This document shows, piece after piece, positions 17,259 to 26,104 of a stretch of DNA of 64,000 nt (its first letter is position 1; every line of letters begins with the position of its first letter). Origin of the DNA: Planococcus donghaensis (lineage in GTDB: Bacteria; Bacillota; Bacilli; Bacillales_A; Planococcaceae); the NCBI RefSeq assembly GCF_001687665.2, contig NZ_CP016543.2:1736001-1800000 (forward strand), given 5' to 3'. The translations under genes were made by a program, and so were the position numbers. The notes under the pieces were generated by a model. The model did no database searches and was not told the origin of the DNA. It saw only the letters and a list, made by a program, of their open reading frames with translations.

Positions 17259-17387
17259 ATGAAAACGAATAAAATGTATGAGACACGCACAATGAAAGAA
17301 TGCCGCGAGTGCGGATGCGAAATCAAAGAACAACAACAGTCAATCATTTATGAATGCGAACGCTGCATGTGCAATAAAGACGAATAA
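17259..17387 (+). CDS. 42-residue zinc-ribbon-like protein (YhfH-like)
   Basis: A short gene with a strong ribosome site (GGAGGAG, 9 bases before the ATG). The product has two cysteine clusters, CRECGC near residue 15 and CERCMC near residue 33, and ends NKDE. This four-finger arrangement of a tiny protein resembles B. subtilis YhfH-type zinc ribbons. It lies 75 bases after aceA with a terminator immediately after, so it may be co-transcribed with aceA. Function unknown. Confidence 0.8.
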   Translation: MKTNKMYETRTMKECRECGCEIKEQQQSIIYECERCMCNKDE

Positions 17388-17388
17388 A

Positions 17389-17427
17389 AACACAAGCCAC
17401 TCGAAATTGAGTGGCTTGTGTTTTTTA
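17389..17427 (+). terminator. Terminator after the zinc-ribbon gene
   Basis: ACACAAGCCACTC and GAGTGGCTTGTGT pair perfectly around GAAATT, with TTTTTT after. A matching A-run on the other side lets it also serve the convergent methyltransferase. Confidence 0.9.
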
Positions 17428-17481
17428 ATTCGGTTCGCAGAATAAAATTTGAACTTGTATACGCGTAACGAAACATTTTTC

Positions 17482-18192
17482 TTACTTACTTTTACGAACT
17501 TTTAAGATTAAGAAGTTTGGACTTTTTAATAGCTTCTCATACTGTTTCGGTGCTAGTTCTTTAAATACCTCAGTTGGTTTTGGTTCTATTACTTTTTCGA
17601 TTGTAAAGTGAGCAAGTAGAGACTCAAAAACTTCTCCCAAAGATCTACGGAAAAAAGGCACATTGTACGTCTTTCCTCCTTTGTTCCACGAATCCACAAT
17701 TAGCTCCGTGCTAAAATAATCGACGTCATCTAATAGTTTGAGATCTGTTAGTGGATGATGAATTGATAAAAGAAAGCTGCCTTCAGGTTTTAATACTCGG
17801 TGAAGTTCTTGGAATGTTACGCTCCAATCTTTTAAATAATGTAACGTTAATGAACTAACTACAAAATCAAACGTTTCATCTTGAAAAGGTAAGGTTTCTT
17901 CTAAATCTAAACAAATTACAGAGGTTTTCTCTCCTAGTAATTTTTGCGTGTGGTTGACCATTTCTGGACTAATATCTACTGCTGTTATTTGTGCACCTCT
18001 TTGAGCAAATTGCTGAGAATACCAACCTGCAGAACATCCTGCATCAAGTATATGAAATCCGGTCAACTCTTGTGGGATGAGTCCCATCATTGCCGGTCTT
18101 TCGTATTGTGTATTGTATAAATTATCGACATTTCCCATTTGCTTATAGATGCCTGCTAGGTCATTAAATACTTCGACAACTTGCTTTTTCAT
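17482..18192 (-). CDS. Class I SAM-dependent methyltransferase
   Basis: 236 residues of the methyltransferase-11 type. Motif I HILDAGCSAGWYSQQFA lies near residue 45, motif II in ITAVDISPEMV, and motif IV in FDFVVSSLTLHYLKDW with LHRVLKPEGSFLLSIHHP. Substrate cannot be deduced. GGGGAGAAAG precedes the ATG. It follows the acetyltransferase by 15 bases on the same strand, probably as a two-gene operon. Confidence 0.85.
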   Translation of the reverse strand: MKKQVVEVFNDLAGIYKQMGNVDNLYNTQYERPAMMGLIPQELTGFHILDAGCSAGWYSQQFAQRGAQITAVDISPEMVNHTQKLLGEKTSVICLDLEETLPFQDETFDFVVSSLTLHYLKDWSVTFQELHRVLKPEGSFLLSIHHPLTDLKLLDDVDYFSTELIVDSWNKGGKTYNVPFFRRSLGEVFESLLAHFTIEKVIEPKPTEVFKELAPKQYEKLLKSPNFLILKVRKSK

Positions 18193-18207
18193 ACTTTCTC
18201 CCCAATC

Positions 18208-18741
18208 TCATCGTTTAATTCTATACAATACATGTCGCTCAAGTGGGCTATTCTTTTCTAATTTCGGATGGTCAAACTCCCCTACTTTAGTCATGCCAAT
18301 TCTTTTCATCACTGTTTCAGAAGGCTGGTTGATCAATGCAGTAAAGGAATACACTTCGTTCATGTTTAATGGCCCAAACGCATATGCCAGACAAGCTTCC
18401 GCTCCTTCAGTTGCGTAGCCTTTTTTCCAAAACTTCTTATCTAACCGCCAGCCAATTTCTGCTGAACCTTTTCCTTCAATCTCCATAGTAATTTCAAGCA
18501 TTCCGATAAAACCCATAAATGCCCCATCTTCTTTTCGTTCTACTGCCCACATTGTATAACCTTTGTCATCCATGTGCGTTTCAAAACGCTCGATCAGTTG
18601 ATCAGCTTGTTTTTTCGACATTGTTTTCGGAAAGTAACGCATCACTTCGACGTCTTTAGACATATCAGCAAACTTGTCTCGATCTGTGTTTTTCCAGCGT
18701 CGAAACCTTAACCTTTTTGATTCAAACAAATAGTCCACCAA
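18208..18741 (-). CDS. GNAT-family N-acetyltransferase (RimJ/RimL type)
   Basis: 177 residues. LFESKRLRFRRWKNTDRD opens the protein. The acetyl-CoA-binding region is in GSAEIGWRLDKKFWKKGYAT with the adjoining EGAEACLAYAF, and INQPSETVMKRIGMTKVG is the typical RimJ/RimL end. The acceptor could be a ribosomal protein or a small molecule; not resolvable. First gene of the operon with the methyltransferase. Confidence 0.85.
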   Translation of the reverse strand: MVDYLFESKRLRFRRWKNTDRDKFADMSKDVEVMRYFPKTMSKKQADQLIERFETHMDDKGYTMWAVERKEDGAFMGFIGMLEITMEIEGKGSAEIGWRLDKKFWKKGYATEGAEACLAYAFGPLNMNEVYSFTALINQPSETVMKRIGMTKVGEFDHPKLEKNSPLERHVLYRIKR

Positions 18742-19054
18742 AAGTTTTCACCCCTTTATAAATTACTACAGTTGTTCTCTTCTGTTCTATATTACCAAAG
18801 CTTGTCATGATTAAAAACTGGCCACGTAATTGTCACCTATCACAGCATTATTTAATAAATCATAAAAATAATAAAGAAATTTTGAAAATAAAGATTGCAA
18901 TATGCAGCATTTTTTTGCATTATTATAGATAGGGATAATTATTAATGCAAAAAAATTTTGCGTCTACCATTTTATTCTACTTATGTTGAAGGTTCACTAG
19001 TTCTTCAGCGATTTGTTCCGTTATAAAATACAGAGAAGATTGGGGCAATAAAAA
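18742..19054. other. Intergenic region with a 13-bp inverted repeat upstream of proline dehydrogenase
   Basis: TTTTTTTGCATTA (18910-18922) is the exact complement of TAATGCAAAAAAA (18943-18955), with a 20-base AT-rich centre. It lies about 100 bases before the proline dehydrogenase start, so it may be an operator or a leader hairpin. No gene was found in the region and no confident -35/-10 pair. Confidence 0.45.
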
Positions 19055-20029
19055 ATGATCGTAAAAAACTTCTTTATCCACCTTTCAGAAAACCAACTTT
19101 TAAATAAAGCTGCTCAAAATTACGGTTTCAAACTTGGAGCTCATAGCGTCGTTGCTGGCACCAACATTGAAGAAGCAATTGGCAGCATCAAAGAACTAAA
19201 TGCACAAGGCATTAGTTGCACCATTGATAATCTTGGAGAATTCGTCCACGATAAGGCAGAAGCATTAGAAGCAAAAAATCAGATTTTAGGTGTAGTGGAT
19301 GCGATTCATAACCACGAAGTAGATGCGCATATTTCGTTAAAACCTTCACAATTAGGTCTGGATATCGACTATGACTTCTGTTTTGAAAACATTAAAGAAA
19401 TTGTAGATAAAGCGTCTCATTACGGAATTTTCATCAATATAGATATGGAAAACTACGATCGCCTACAACCTTCTTTTGACTTGATGGAAGAGTTGTCTAA
19501 AGACTATGATAACATCGGTACAGTAATTCAATCGTATTTCCTAAGAGCTCAAGAAGATATCAAAAAATATAGCAATTACCGTCTTCGCATTGTAAAAGGT
19601 GCATATAAAGAACCGGAAGCAGTAGCATACCAAACAAAAGAAGAAATCGATGCCAACTACATCGAATTAATTGAATATCATTTGTTGAATGGTAAATTTA
19701 CATCGATCGCCACTCACGATCACAACGTCATTAACCACGTTAAACAATTTGTTATTGACCACAACATTTCAAATGATAAGTTTGAGTTCCAAATGCTTTA
19801 TGGTTTCCGTAAAGAAATGCAATTTGAACTTGCAGCACAAGGGTATAATTTCTGCACATATATTCCTTTTGGTACCGATTGGTACGGCTATTTCATGCGT
19901 AGACTTGCTGAACGTCCTCAAAATTTGAACTTAGTGGTGAAACAAGTATTCACGAAAAAAACGAATACTGCTTTAGGCGTTGTAGCTGGCGCATTTTTAC
20001 TCGGTCGTTTAACAAGCAAAAAATTATAA
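19055..20029 (+). CDS. Proline dehydrogenase
   Basis: FAD enzyme oxidising L-proline to pyrroline-5-carboxylate. 324 residues forming the monofunctional PutB-type barrel: ISLKPSQLGLD, RLRIVKGAYKEPEA, ATHDHNVINH and the C-terminal FEFQMLYGFRKE followed by YIPFGTDWYGYFMRRLAERP, which carries the proline-binding Arg pair. The last 20 residues (TALGVVAGAFLLGRLTSKKL) are hydrophobic then basic, a possible membrane tether. No pyrroline-5-carboxylate dehydrogenase is adjacent. The leader contains the inverted repeat described separately. Confidence 0.92.
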   Translation: MIVKNFFIHLSENQLLNKAAQNYGFKLGAHSVVAGTNIEEAIGSIKELNAQGISCTIDNLGEFVHDKAEALEAKNQILGVVDAIHNHEVDAHISLKPSQLGLDIDYDFCFENIKEIVDKASHYGIFINIDMENYDRLQPSFDLMEELSKDYDNIGTVIQSYFLRAQEDIKKYSNYRLRIVKGAYKEPEAVAYQTKEEIDANYIELIEYHLLNGKFTSIATHDHNVINHVKQFVIDHNISNDKFEFQMLYGFRKEMQFELAAQGYNFCTYIPFGTDWYGYFMRRLAERPQNLNLVVKQVFTKKTNTALGVVAGAFLLGRLTSKKL

Positions 20030-20097
20030 GGTTCTATTTATAGCGTTATTACTTTACTAAACACAGAAGCTATTGGTATCAACTAAACTATTAGCAC

Positions 20098-20137
20098 CAA
20101 AAAACCTGTAAGCCGTCTATGGCTTACAGGTTTTTTG
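20098..20137 (+). terminator. Terminator of proline dehydrogenase
   Basis: AAAAAACCTGTAAGCC pairs with GGCTTACAGGTTTTTT around GTCTAT. Symmetrical, so it may also end the convergent phosphoesterase. Confidence 0.9.
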
Positions 20138-20180
20138 ATGTTAACTAATAAATATTGATAAATACAGAAATAAGACAACA

Positions 20181-20984
20181 TTAAATTTCGATAATTTTCA
20201 TTGCAGTATGGATTTCTTCTTTTGGCGAGTCCAGAACCCATTCATTTGGATAATGACCAAGGGGATTGCAAATACACTCAATGCCTTTATATTCTTCATG
20301 GTAGCGTGAATGTGTGTGACCAAAAACCAGTTTTTTCACACCGTATTTTTCGGCCAGTTCCCCAAATCTTGAACTTCCCATCATGGCGTTAAAAAAATCC
20401 CACGTTGGCTCGTTTTTAATTTGGATAAAATGATCAAACGGAACGAAATGATTGACCAAAATAATTTTTTTCTCTTGATGTTCTATTAACCACTGCTCTA
20501 GCTTTGTTACATACTTGTCGGTAACAGCTTTATCTTTTTCCGGCCAATGGGCATGAAGTTTGTCTGGCCACGTAAAATTACTGCAGCGGCCGAGTTCAAA
20601 TTCTTCTTCAGTAAACCCCGAAACGCCCAATGAGTAATCGTACCATCCCCCGTCCCCAATGACGACCCACTCGTCATTTAACTCCACTGGTCCTCTTCCT
20701 AAATTCCCTTGAAATTCTAGTAATGTGTCGTAAGCTACAGTAGAATCTTCGTGGTATATATCGTGGTTGCCGTGAACAAACAAAACTTTCACTTTTGGTA
20801 ACTCACTTTGTAGCCGATTTAGCAAATCCAGGCTTTTTTCAGGTCCTCCCGCCATATCACCACACATGATAAAAACATCCGGCGCATGTTGGATTAAACT
20901 GTCTCTTAAAAGTGACAGTATATCAGTCTCCGTTTTTTTTCGGTTTAACCCTTCATGAATATCCGATAAAATAGCGATTTTCAC
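20181..20984 (-). CDS. Calcineurin-like metallophosphoesterase
   Basis: 267 residues with the five metal-binding blocks in order: LSDIHEG, MCGDMAGG, VHGNHD, VNHFVP and FGHTHSRYHEE. The dimetal fold is certain but the substrate (nucleotide, phosphoprotein or cyclic dinucleotide) is not. Single gene; TAGGAGGAAT upstream of the ATG. Confidence 0.88.
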   Translation of the reverse strand: MKIAILSDIHEGLNRKKTETDILSLLRDSLIQHAPDVFIMCGDMAGGPEKSLDLLNRLQSELPKVKVLFVHGNHDIYHEDSTVAYDTLLEFQGNLGRGPVELNDEWVVIGDGGWYDYSLGVSGFTEEEFELGRCSNFTWPDKLHAHWPEKDKAVTDKYVTKLEQWLIEHQEKKIILVNHFVPFDHFIQIKNEPTWDFFNAMMGSSRFGELAEKYGVKKLVFGHTHSRYHEEYKGIECICNPLGHYPNEWVLDSPKEEIHTAMKIIEI

Positions 20985-21116
20985 TGAGCATTCCTCCTAT
21001 GAGAAGCATACTAGTCATCCGAATCTTCTCTAATTTATAGAAGATAGTTGTATTTCGTTATGCCTTTATTATAACTGATTTTTCAATCTTTTATCAGTCA
21101 GAGCTAGAATGTTTCA

Positions 21117-21157
21117 TAAAAAAAGAGAAATGCAACTTGTAGCGCACTTCTCTTTTC
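21117..21157 (-). terminator. Terminator of the ABC importer operon
   Basis: AAAAGAGAAATGC and GCACTTCTCTTTT pair with one wobble, followed on the minus strand by TTTTTTTATG. It lies 15 bases after the ATPase stop. Confidence 0.8.
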
Positions 21158-21170
21158 GACATCTAACTTA

Positions 21171-22241
21171 TTAATAGGGCACAAGTGATTCCTTTTGAAC
21201 CGGAGCATTTTTTAAGGAAATATTCACAAAATCACCTGTTGTGAATCGTGTTGTAAATACCGATTCATGAATGGTCCATGTTTCTTTTTCAACTTCAACA
21301 GTATAATGAATTTCATGTCCTTGATACTGTACAAAAGAGACAATACCTTGTAAGCCATTTTGTTCTGGAGGCAAGAGTTGAAATTGTTCCGGACGAACGG
21401 GATAAATGCCGTTTTCTTTAAAACTAATTGTCACACCAAGATCTGGCCAAACATTTTGAGGGTCAATCGCAGGGACAAATTGATCGTTTTGCCAATCTCC
21501 TTTAACTAAATTGCATTTTCCAACAAAAGTAGCTACAAATTCCGTTTCGGGACGTGTATAAAGAATTTCTGGAGGAGCAATTTGTTCGATACGGCCTTCA
21601 TTCATCACGACAATTTTATCTGCGATAGCCAATGCTTCTCCTTGATCGTGAGTAACAAAAACAATAGACGCTTTTGTTTCTCGGTGCAACTTTTGAATTT
21701 CTTTGCGCATTTCCATGCGCAACTCAACGTCTAACGCACTTAAGGGCTCGTCCATTAATAATAAATTCGGTAAGGGCGCAATAGCCCGAGCTAGCGCTAC
21801 GCGTTGCTTTTGACCTCCTGATAGCTCTGAAGGGTATCGTTCAGCCATTGAGTCTAAACCAACAAGTTTTAGAACTTCAAAGATTCGTTCTTGAAGTTCT
21901 TTTTTTCCTTCTTTGATTTTATTAGGATGATAGCATAGTGGAAACTTCACGTGTTCAGCAACGGTCATATGCGGCCAAAGTGCAAATGATTGAAAAACCA
22001 TGCCAATATTGCGTTTCTCTGGTGGCAACACTCGTCTTTTTGAAGCGAGCAGAAGATCATCCATTTCAATCGTGCCGTCACTCGGCCCCATAAACCCTGC
22101 CAATAATTTAAGTAATGTTGTTTTCCCGCATCCCGATGGACCAAGCACTGCGATAAATTCTCCTTCGCCGATTTCCAAGTTAATGTCATGCAACGCAGAA
22201 AAAGAACCGTATTTTTTTGATACATTATTTACTTTAATCAT
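21171..22241 (-). CDS. ABC transporter ATP-binding protein (ferric iron / 2-aminoethylphosphonate type)
   Basis: 356 residues. Walker A GPSGCGKTTLLKLLAG, Q-loop FQSFALWPHM, signature LSGGQKQRVALARA, Walker B LLLMDEPLSALD and H-loop VFVTHDQGEALAIADKI are intact. A C-terminal TOBE-like domain follows from about residue 240. Its start overlaps the permease stop as ATGA, so the two are coupled. Energises the fused permease encoded just upstream. Confidence 0.92.
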   Translation of the reverse strand: MIKVNNVSKKYGSFSALHDINLEIGEGEFIAVLGPSGCGKTTLLKLLAGFMGPSDGTIEMDDLLLASKRRVLPPEKRNIGMVFQSFALWPHMTVAEHVKFPLCYHPNKIKEGKKELQERIFEVLKLVGLDSMAERYPSELSGGQKQRVALARAIAPLPNLLLMDEPLSALDVELRMEMRKEIQKLHRETKASIVFVTHDQGEALAIADKIVVMNEGRIEQIAPPEILYTRPETEFVATFVGKCNLVKGDWQNDQFVPAIDPQNVWPDLGVTISFKENGIYPVRPEQFQLLPPEQNGLQGIVSFVQYQGHEIHYTVEVEKETWTIHESVFTTRFTTGDFVNISLKNAPVQKESLVPY

Positions 22242-23980
22242 TTGGTTTTCAGCACCTTTCTATCCCAAAGCTTCCCTAATAGCATAAACAGACCTCCACC
22301 AAACAATATACCCAGCACGAGTACCGTTGAAAAGGCTGTTGAATACGTTGAATAACCTGCTTGTTCATAACCAAATATGACTACGCCCACTGTTTCAGAT
22401 CCGGAAGACCATAGCAAACTCGATACCGTCAATTCCGTGAGTGCCATTAAAAAGACCAGTAACGCACCACTGATGATTCCTGGAAACAACAAAGGCAATA
22501 AAATACGGCGCCACTTTACCCAACCTGCTGCACCAGACGTTCGTGCTGCTTCTTCCATTGACGGATCGATTTGCAAAAATGCTGTATAACTTCCTCGCAC
22601 TTGCAATACAAGAAAGCGGGTGACATAAGCGATAAATAGGATCCAGACCGTCCCGTAAATTCCAGGGTTCCATCCAGGTATTGGCTCAAGCCACATAAAA
22701 ATCATACATAATGCAAACACGGTACCAGGAAGTGCATATGGAATGGTCATAAACAGTTCGGCTATTTTCGTGCTCCAATCCGAATATTTAAAGCGCAAAT
22801 ACGCGACAGCCGTCCCGATTACTAAACAAACAAACATCGTCAACAAGGCCAGTTGCAAACTATTCGATAAAGCCGAGAGCGGTTTAGAATCAGTTAAAAA
22901 GACATATTCATAATTTCGTAACGATAAATTTTCTAATTTGAATGGTACGCCGTAGGCAGAAATTAGCGATAATGCCCCCATTGTAATCAGTGGCATTAAA
23001 CTTGTCACGAAGAGGAAGATCCATAAGGCTACTTCCAGGAACTTTTGTTTTCCTGCCGACAAATAAATACGCGGTGTTGAATCACTTCTATTCGTTTCGT
23101 TGACCCGGCTGCGGCGTAACAAAAACCATTGCAACACCGTGCCCAATAATGCAATCACGCCAAGAATTACAGATAAAACAGCGGCACGAGAAAATGCCGA
23201 TGGCCCAAATCCGACCACTTGCTCATAAATATACGTACTCAATACTCGAATATTTGCAGGTGTTCCAAGAAATGCTGGAATCCCAAAGTTATCAAGATTA
23301 GATAAGAATGCAATCAAGCCCCCACTAGCGATTCCAGGCAGCGCTAAAGGAAGGACAATTTTCCAAAACGCCCGCTTTTTCGATAAACCACTCGTTGCAG
23401 CTGCTTCTTCAAGTTCTCGCGGAATTTTTCTGAAAACGTTAACCGTAAACAAATACACAAGTGGGTAATGAGATATTCCAAGAAGAAGAATGATCCCCCC
23501 AATGCTGTACAAGTTTGGTGCTTGCGGTTCTCCTGGCAGCCAAGATAGCATCGCTGTTACAGGACCAGAAGCACTAAAAAACTGTGTCCAAGCAAGTGTG
23601 GTTATATAAGAAGGAATCACGAATGGCAAGAAAATAAACAACTGCATGGCGCGTTTACCATTCAATTGAACATATGCGACAATCCAAGAAAATAAGATGC
23701 CTAACACCAATGCTAATGTGGTTGAACCTAGCACAACGATTATTGTGTTTTTCACTGTTTTCCACGTTGCTGGTTCCTTCAGTACCTCGGTGTAATACTG
23801 CATTGTTAGCGATCCGTCATCTACAAAACTCAACCAAACAAGCCGCAATACAGGCAGCAGAAAAAACACGAAAATAACGAGCAGTCCAGCAATTTTATAC
23901 AAATTCTTACTTTGAAAAAAGAGAGAAAAAGAGGAATCCCTCTTTTTTCTCTCTTCTGCCTTTGGCGGTTTTGCTGTCAT
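22238..23980 (-). CDS. ABC transporter permease, two fused membrane domains (FbpB type)
   Basis: 580 residues with about 12 membrane helices made of two homologous halves. Each half has an EAA loop: ELEEAAATSGLSKKRAFWKI in the first and SMEEAARTSGAAGWVKWRRI in the second. Such fused permeases serve ferric iron, thiamine or 2-aminoethylphosphonate importers. It lies between the binding protein and the ATPase in one operon. No Fur box was seen upstream of the operon, so iron is not favoured on regulatory grounds. Confidence 0.9.
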   Translation of the reverse strand: MTAKPPKAEERKKRDSSFSLFFQSKNLYKIAGLLVIFVFFLLPVLRLVWLSFVDDGSLTMQYYTEVLKEPATWKTVKNTIIVVLGSTTLALVLGILFSWIVAYVQLNGKRAMQLFIFLPFVIPSYITTLAWTQFFSASGPVTAMLSWLPGEPQAPNLYSIGGIILLLGISHYPLVYLFTVNVFRKIPRELEEAAATSGLSKKRAFWKIVLPLALPGIASGGLIAFLSNLDNFGIPAFLGTPANIRVLSTYIYEQVVGFGPSAFSRAAVLSVILGVIALLGTVLQWFLLRRSRVNETNRSDSTPRIYLSAGKQKFLEVALWIFLFVTSLMPLITMGALSLISAYGVPFKLENLSLRNYEYVFLTDSKPLSALSNSLQLALLTMFVCLVIGTAVAYLRFKYSDWSTKIAELFMTIPYALPGTVFALCMIFMWLEPIPGWNPGIYGTVWILFIAYVTRFLVLQVRGSYTAFLQIDPSMEEAARTSGAAGWVKWRRILLPLLFPGIISGALLVFLMALTELTVSSLLWSSGSETVGVVIFGYEQAGYSTYSTAFSTVLVLGILFGGGLFMLLGKLWDRKVLKTK

Positions 23981-24014
23981 AGCACTAACTCCTCACATCG
24001 AAATTCAGTTTATT

Positions 24015-25043
24015 TTACTCTCCGAAAATCTTTCCGAATTTCGCTTTGTCATCGTTGCGCGTTTCTAATAGCTCCATCGCTTCAGCATTTAAAATTGTCA
24101 TTTCATCTAACGTTTTTAGCCCTTTAGGAGCTTCAACACCTTCACGAATTGGCGTATAACCTTGTTCAGAAGCTAACTTCTGACCTTCTTCTGAAAGTAT
24201 AAAGTCGACAAATGCTTTAGATGCTTCTTCATTTTCAGTGTTAGCGAGAATTCCTACCGGTTCTGTAATAACTGGCACTCCTTCTTTCGGGTAAATCAAT
24301 TCAACTGGAGAACCATCGTTTTTAGCACGAGCTGCTAAAAAATCGACAATCATCCCATAATTCTTCTCACCCGTTGCCACGCTTTCTAACACTGCTCCGT
24401 TCCCTTGTGTAATCATTATGTCATTGGCATTGAGTGCTTCATAAAATTCCCAACCGAAATCATCTTGACGCGTGATGACACCTAAATTATAAGCTGCAGC
24501 ACCCGAATACAAAGGACTTGGCATTACAGCCTGTCCTTTAGTCGCTCCGTCAGTCAAGCTACTCCAACTATCCGGCAGATCGGTCACTTCGTTTGTATTG
24601 ACGATAATTCCCGTTGCCATTATTTTCGTTCCGGCATACGTACCATCAGGGTCCACAAAAGCATCATCAATTGATGCTGCTTCTGGAGATTCATAGCTTA
24701 GTAATAATTCTTCTGCCTTAAAATTTTCAAACGTTACCGAATCAGCTACCAATAAGACGTCTGCCTGAATATTGCCACCTTGGTTTTCAGCTTGGATTTT
24801 TGATACAACTTCTTCTGTTCCTGAGCGGAAAATGCTAATTTCAACATCTGGATTTTGCTTTTTAAAGGCATCAACCAATCCTTGCGCATCTGCATCTGGC
24901 TGTGAAGTATAAAAATCCAAAGTGCCTGAAACTCCTTCTCCTTCTTTCGAAGTACTGGAGTACGAACCGCCTCCTTCGCCCCCACAAGCAGCGAGTAATG
25001 TTGCTATACAAAATGATGCCGAACCAAAAAAGATTTTTTTCAT
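24015..25043 (-). CDS. Extracellular solute-binding lipoprotein of the ABC importer
   Basis: 342 residues. A lipoprotein signal ends in LLAACGG with Cys20 as the lipidated residue, followed by a Gly/Ser-rich linker. The mature part is a family-1-like periplasmic-binding fold resembling FbpA and phosphonate binders (GTLDFYTSQPDADAQGLVDA, IQADVLLVAD, EPVGILANTENEEASKAFVD). First gene of the operon; GAGGAGG precedes the ATG. Substrate unresolved between ferric iron, 2-aminoethylphosphonate and related compounds. Confidence 0.9.
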   Translation of the reverse strand: MKKIFFGSASFCIATLLAACGGEGGGSYSSTSKEGEGVSGTLDFYTSQPDADAQGLVDAFKKQNPDVEISIFRSGTEEVVSKIQAENQGGNIQADVLLVADSVTFENFKAEELLLSYESPEAASIDDAFVDPDGTYAGTKIMATGIIVNTNEVTDLPDSWSSLTDGATKGQAVMPSPLYSGAAAYNLGVITRQDDFGWEFYEALNANDIMITQGNGAVLESVATGEKNYGMIVDFLAARAKNDGSPVELIYPKEGVPVITEPVGILANTENEEASKAFVDFILSEEGQKLASEQGYTPIREGVEAPKGLKTLDEMTILNAEAMELLETRNDDKAKFGKIFGE

Positions 25044-25317
25044 CTCTATTCCTCCTCAAATTTTGTATCGGCCTTTGTAAAATTTATGATGTTGTAACTC
25101 CTTATTAGTATAGAGCTAGTTTATAAAGCTATTGTTAAGCCAATATTAAAAAATATTATTGTAACCCGTTTAATACTTCATCTTATAGAAAGTTTATATA
25201 TCTTGTCTTATAACGTAACTATAAATAGAGGAGCTAGCGAGGTCAAATATAAGTTGTAAAAATATTCTGATTTATTAGCAGTTTATGCTTTGCTAACTCT
25301 CTTTAAAGATAATAAAA
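25044..25317. other. AT-rich intergenic region upstream of the ABC importer
   Basis: Must contain the operon promoter. I looked for a Fur box (GATAATNATTATC type) and found none, and no riboswitch fold is evident. An AATATTAAAAAATATT palindrome lies about 100 bases upstream of the start. Confidence 0.4.
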
Positions 25318-25370
25318 AAGCACTTTAATCCATAACTTCAGGTGAGTAAACCTGTTGGACTAAAGTGCTT
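25313..25370 (-). terminator. Terminator of the IDEAL-domain gene
   Basis: AAGCACTTTA pairs with TAAAGTGCTT, with an inner CAGG/CCTG stem, followed on the minus strand by TTTTTTATT. Confidence 0.8.
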
Positions 25371-25408
25371 GCTATCATTCTTTACTATTTAAAGTTGATT
25401 GACTATTG

Positions 25409-25732
25409 TTAATTAACCGTTTGTTTTTTTTCATTTAATTGAGACGAAAGCTCTTGGAACCATTCTTTGTCGTCAGTGGCCAATGCTAAATCAATCAGGA
25501 AGCTCAGTTGTGCTATATCTTTATTTGAAGATTCTGGAATGCTGTCAACTTGATGTATAGACATTGGAATGGTCATGCCGATCATGTCCTCATTGTCACT
25601 TTCTACAACAGTTACATTAACTGCTTCTTTTAGAACGTCTAGGGAATCAATGAAACCGATAATTAGTTCGTCGTGGCGTGATTTCCCTTTTACCCAATCA
25701 CTTGTTTTTAAAATCGTTTTATTCGTACCCAT
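25409..25732 (-). CDS. IDEAL-domain protein
   Basis: 107 residues. The C-terminal third, LSFLIDLALATDDKEWFQEL, matches the IDEAL domain, a short helical motif found at the ends of several Bacillales regulators and in small stand-alone proteins. The N-terminal part (TSDWVKGKSRHDELIIGF) may bind a partner or nucleic acid; unknown. AGGTG precedes the ATG at 25732. No neighbour explains its role. Confidence 0.75.
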   Translation of the reverse strand: MGTNKTILKTSDWVKGKSRHDELIIGFIDSLDVLKEAVNVTVVESDNEDMIGMTIPMSIHQVDSIPESSNKDIAQLSFLIDLALATDDKEWFQELSSQLNEKKQTVN

Positions 25733-26104
25733 ATCTATACACCTACTTTACAATATTTTTGTTCTCTACTTATTAAACACTAATCGAATTATAGATTCTT
25801 ATTACTGTTTCCCTTATTAAACACTCGCAAACGTCATACGCCATTATTCTATAGTTTTCGCTAAGCAAGTAGAATAGTAATTTGCCTTATCCTTTATCTT
25901 TCTAGACAGAATAAGTAGAGAAGTTTTCTCTACTAAGCTTATTACTAGTGTTAATTTTACGTCTCTCCACTAAGAAACTCAATTTATTTGCCTCACATTC
26001 GAGATATGTTCAAGTTGAGAAAAAATAAAAACAACCCCTCTTCCCATTTTAGGGTTCGAGAGATTGCAACTATTTTAAGACCTTATTTATTCGATTGTAT
26101 ACGA
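25733..26104. other. Intergenic region with a repeated 13-bp word
   Basis: CTTATTAAACACT occurs at 25769-25781 and 25813-25825, 44 bases apart, upstream of the IDEAL gene. A small hairpin AGTAGAGAA/TTCTCTACT lies at about 25917-25937. No gene is supported, and no clear terminator follows fabH beyond a weak AACCC/GGGTT pair near 26030-26060. Confidence 0.4.

Noticed and set aside
25044..25317. Fur box before the iron/phosphonate-type ABC operon
   Set aside because: No inverted GATAAT-type site was found, so ferric iron as substrate is not supported by regulation.
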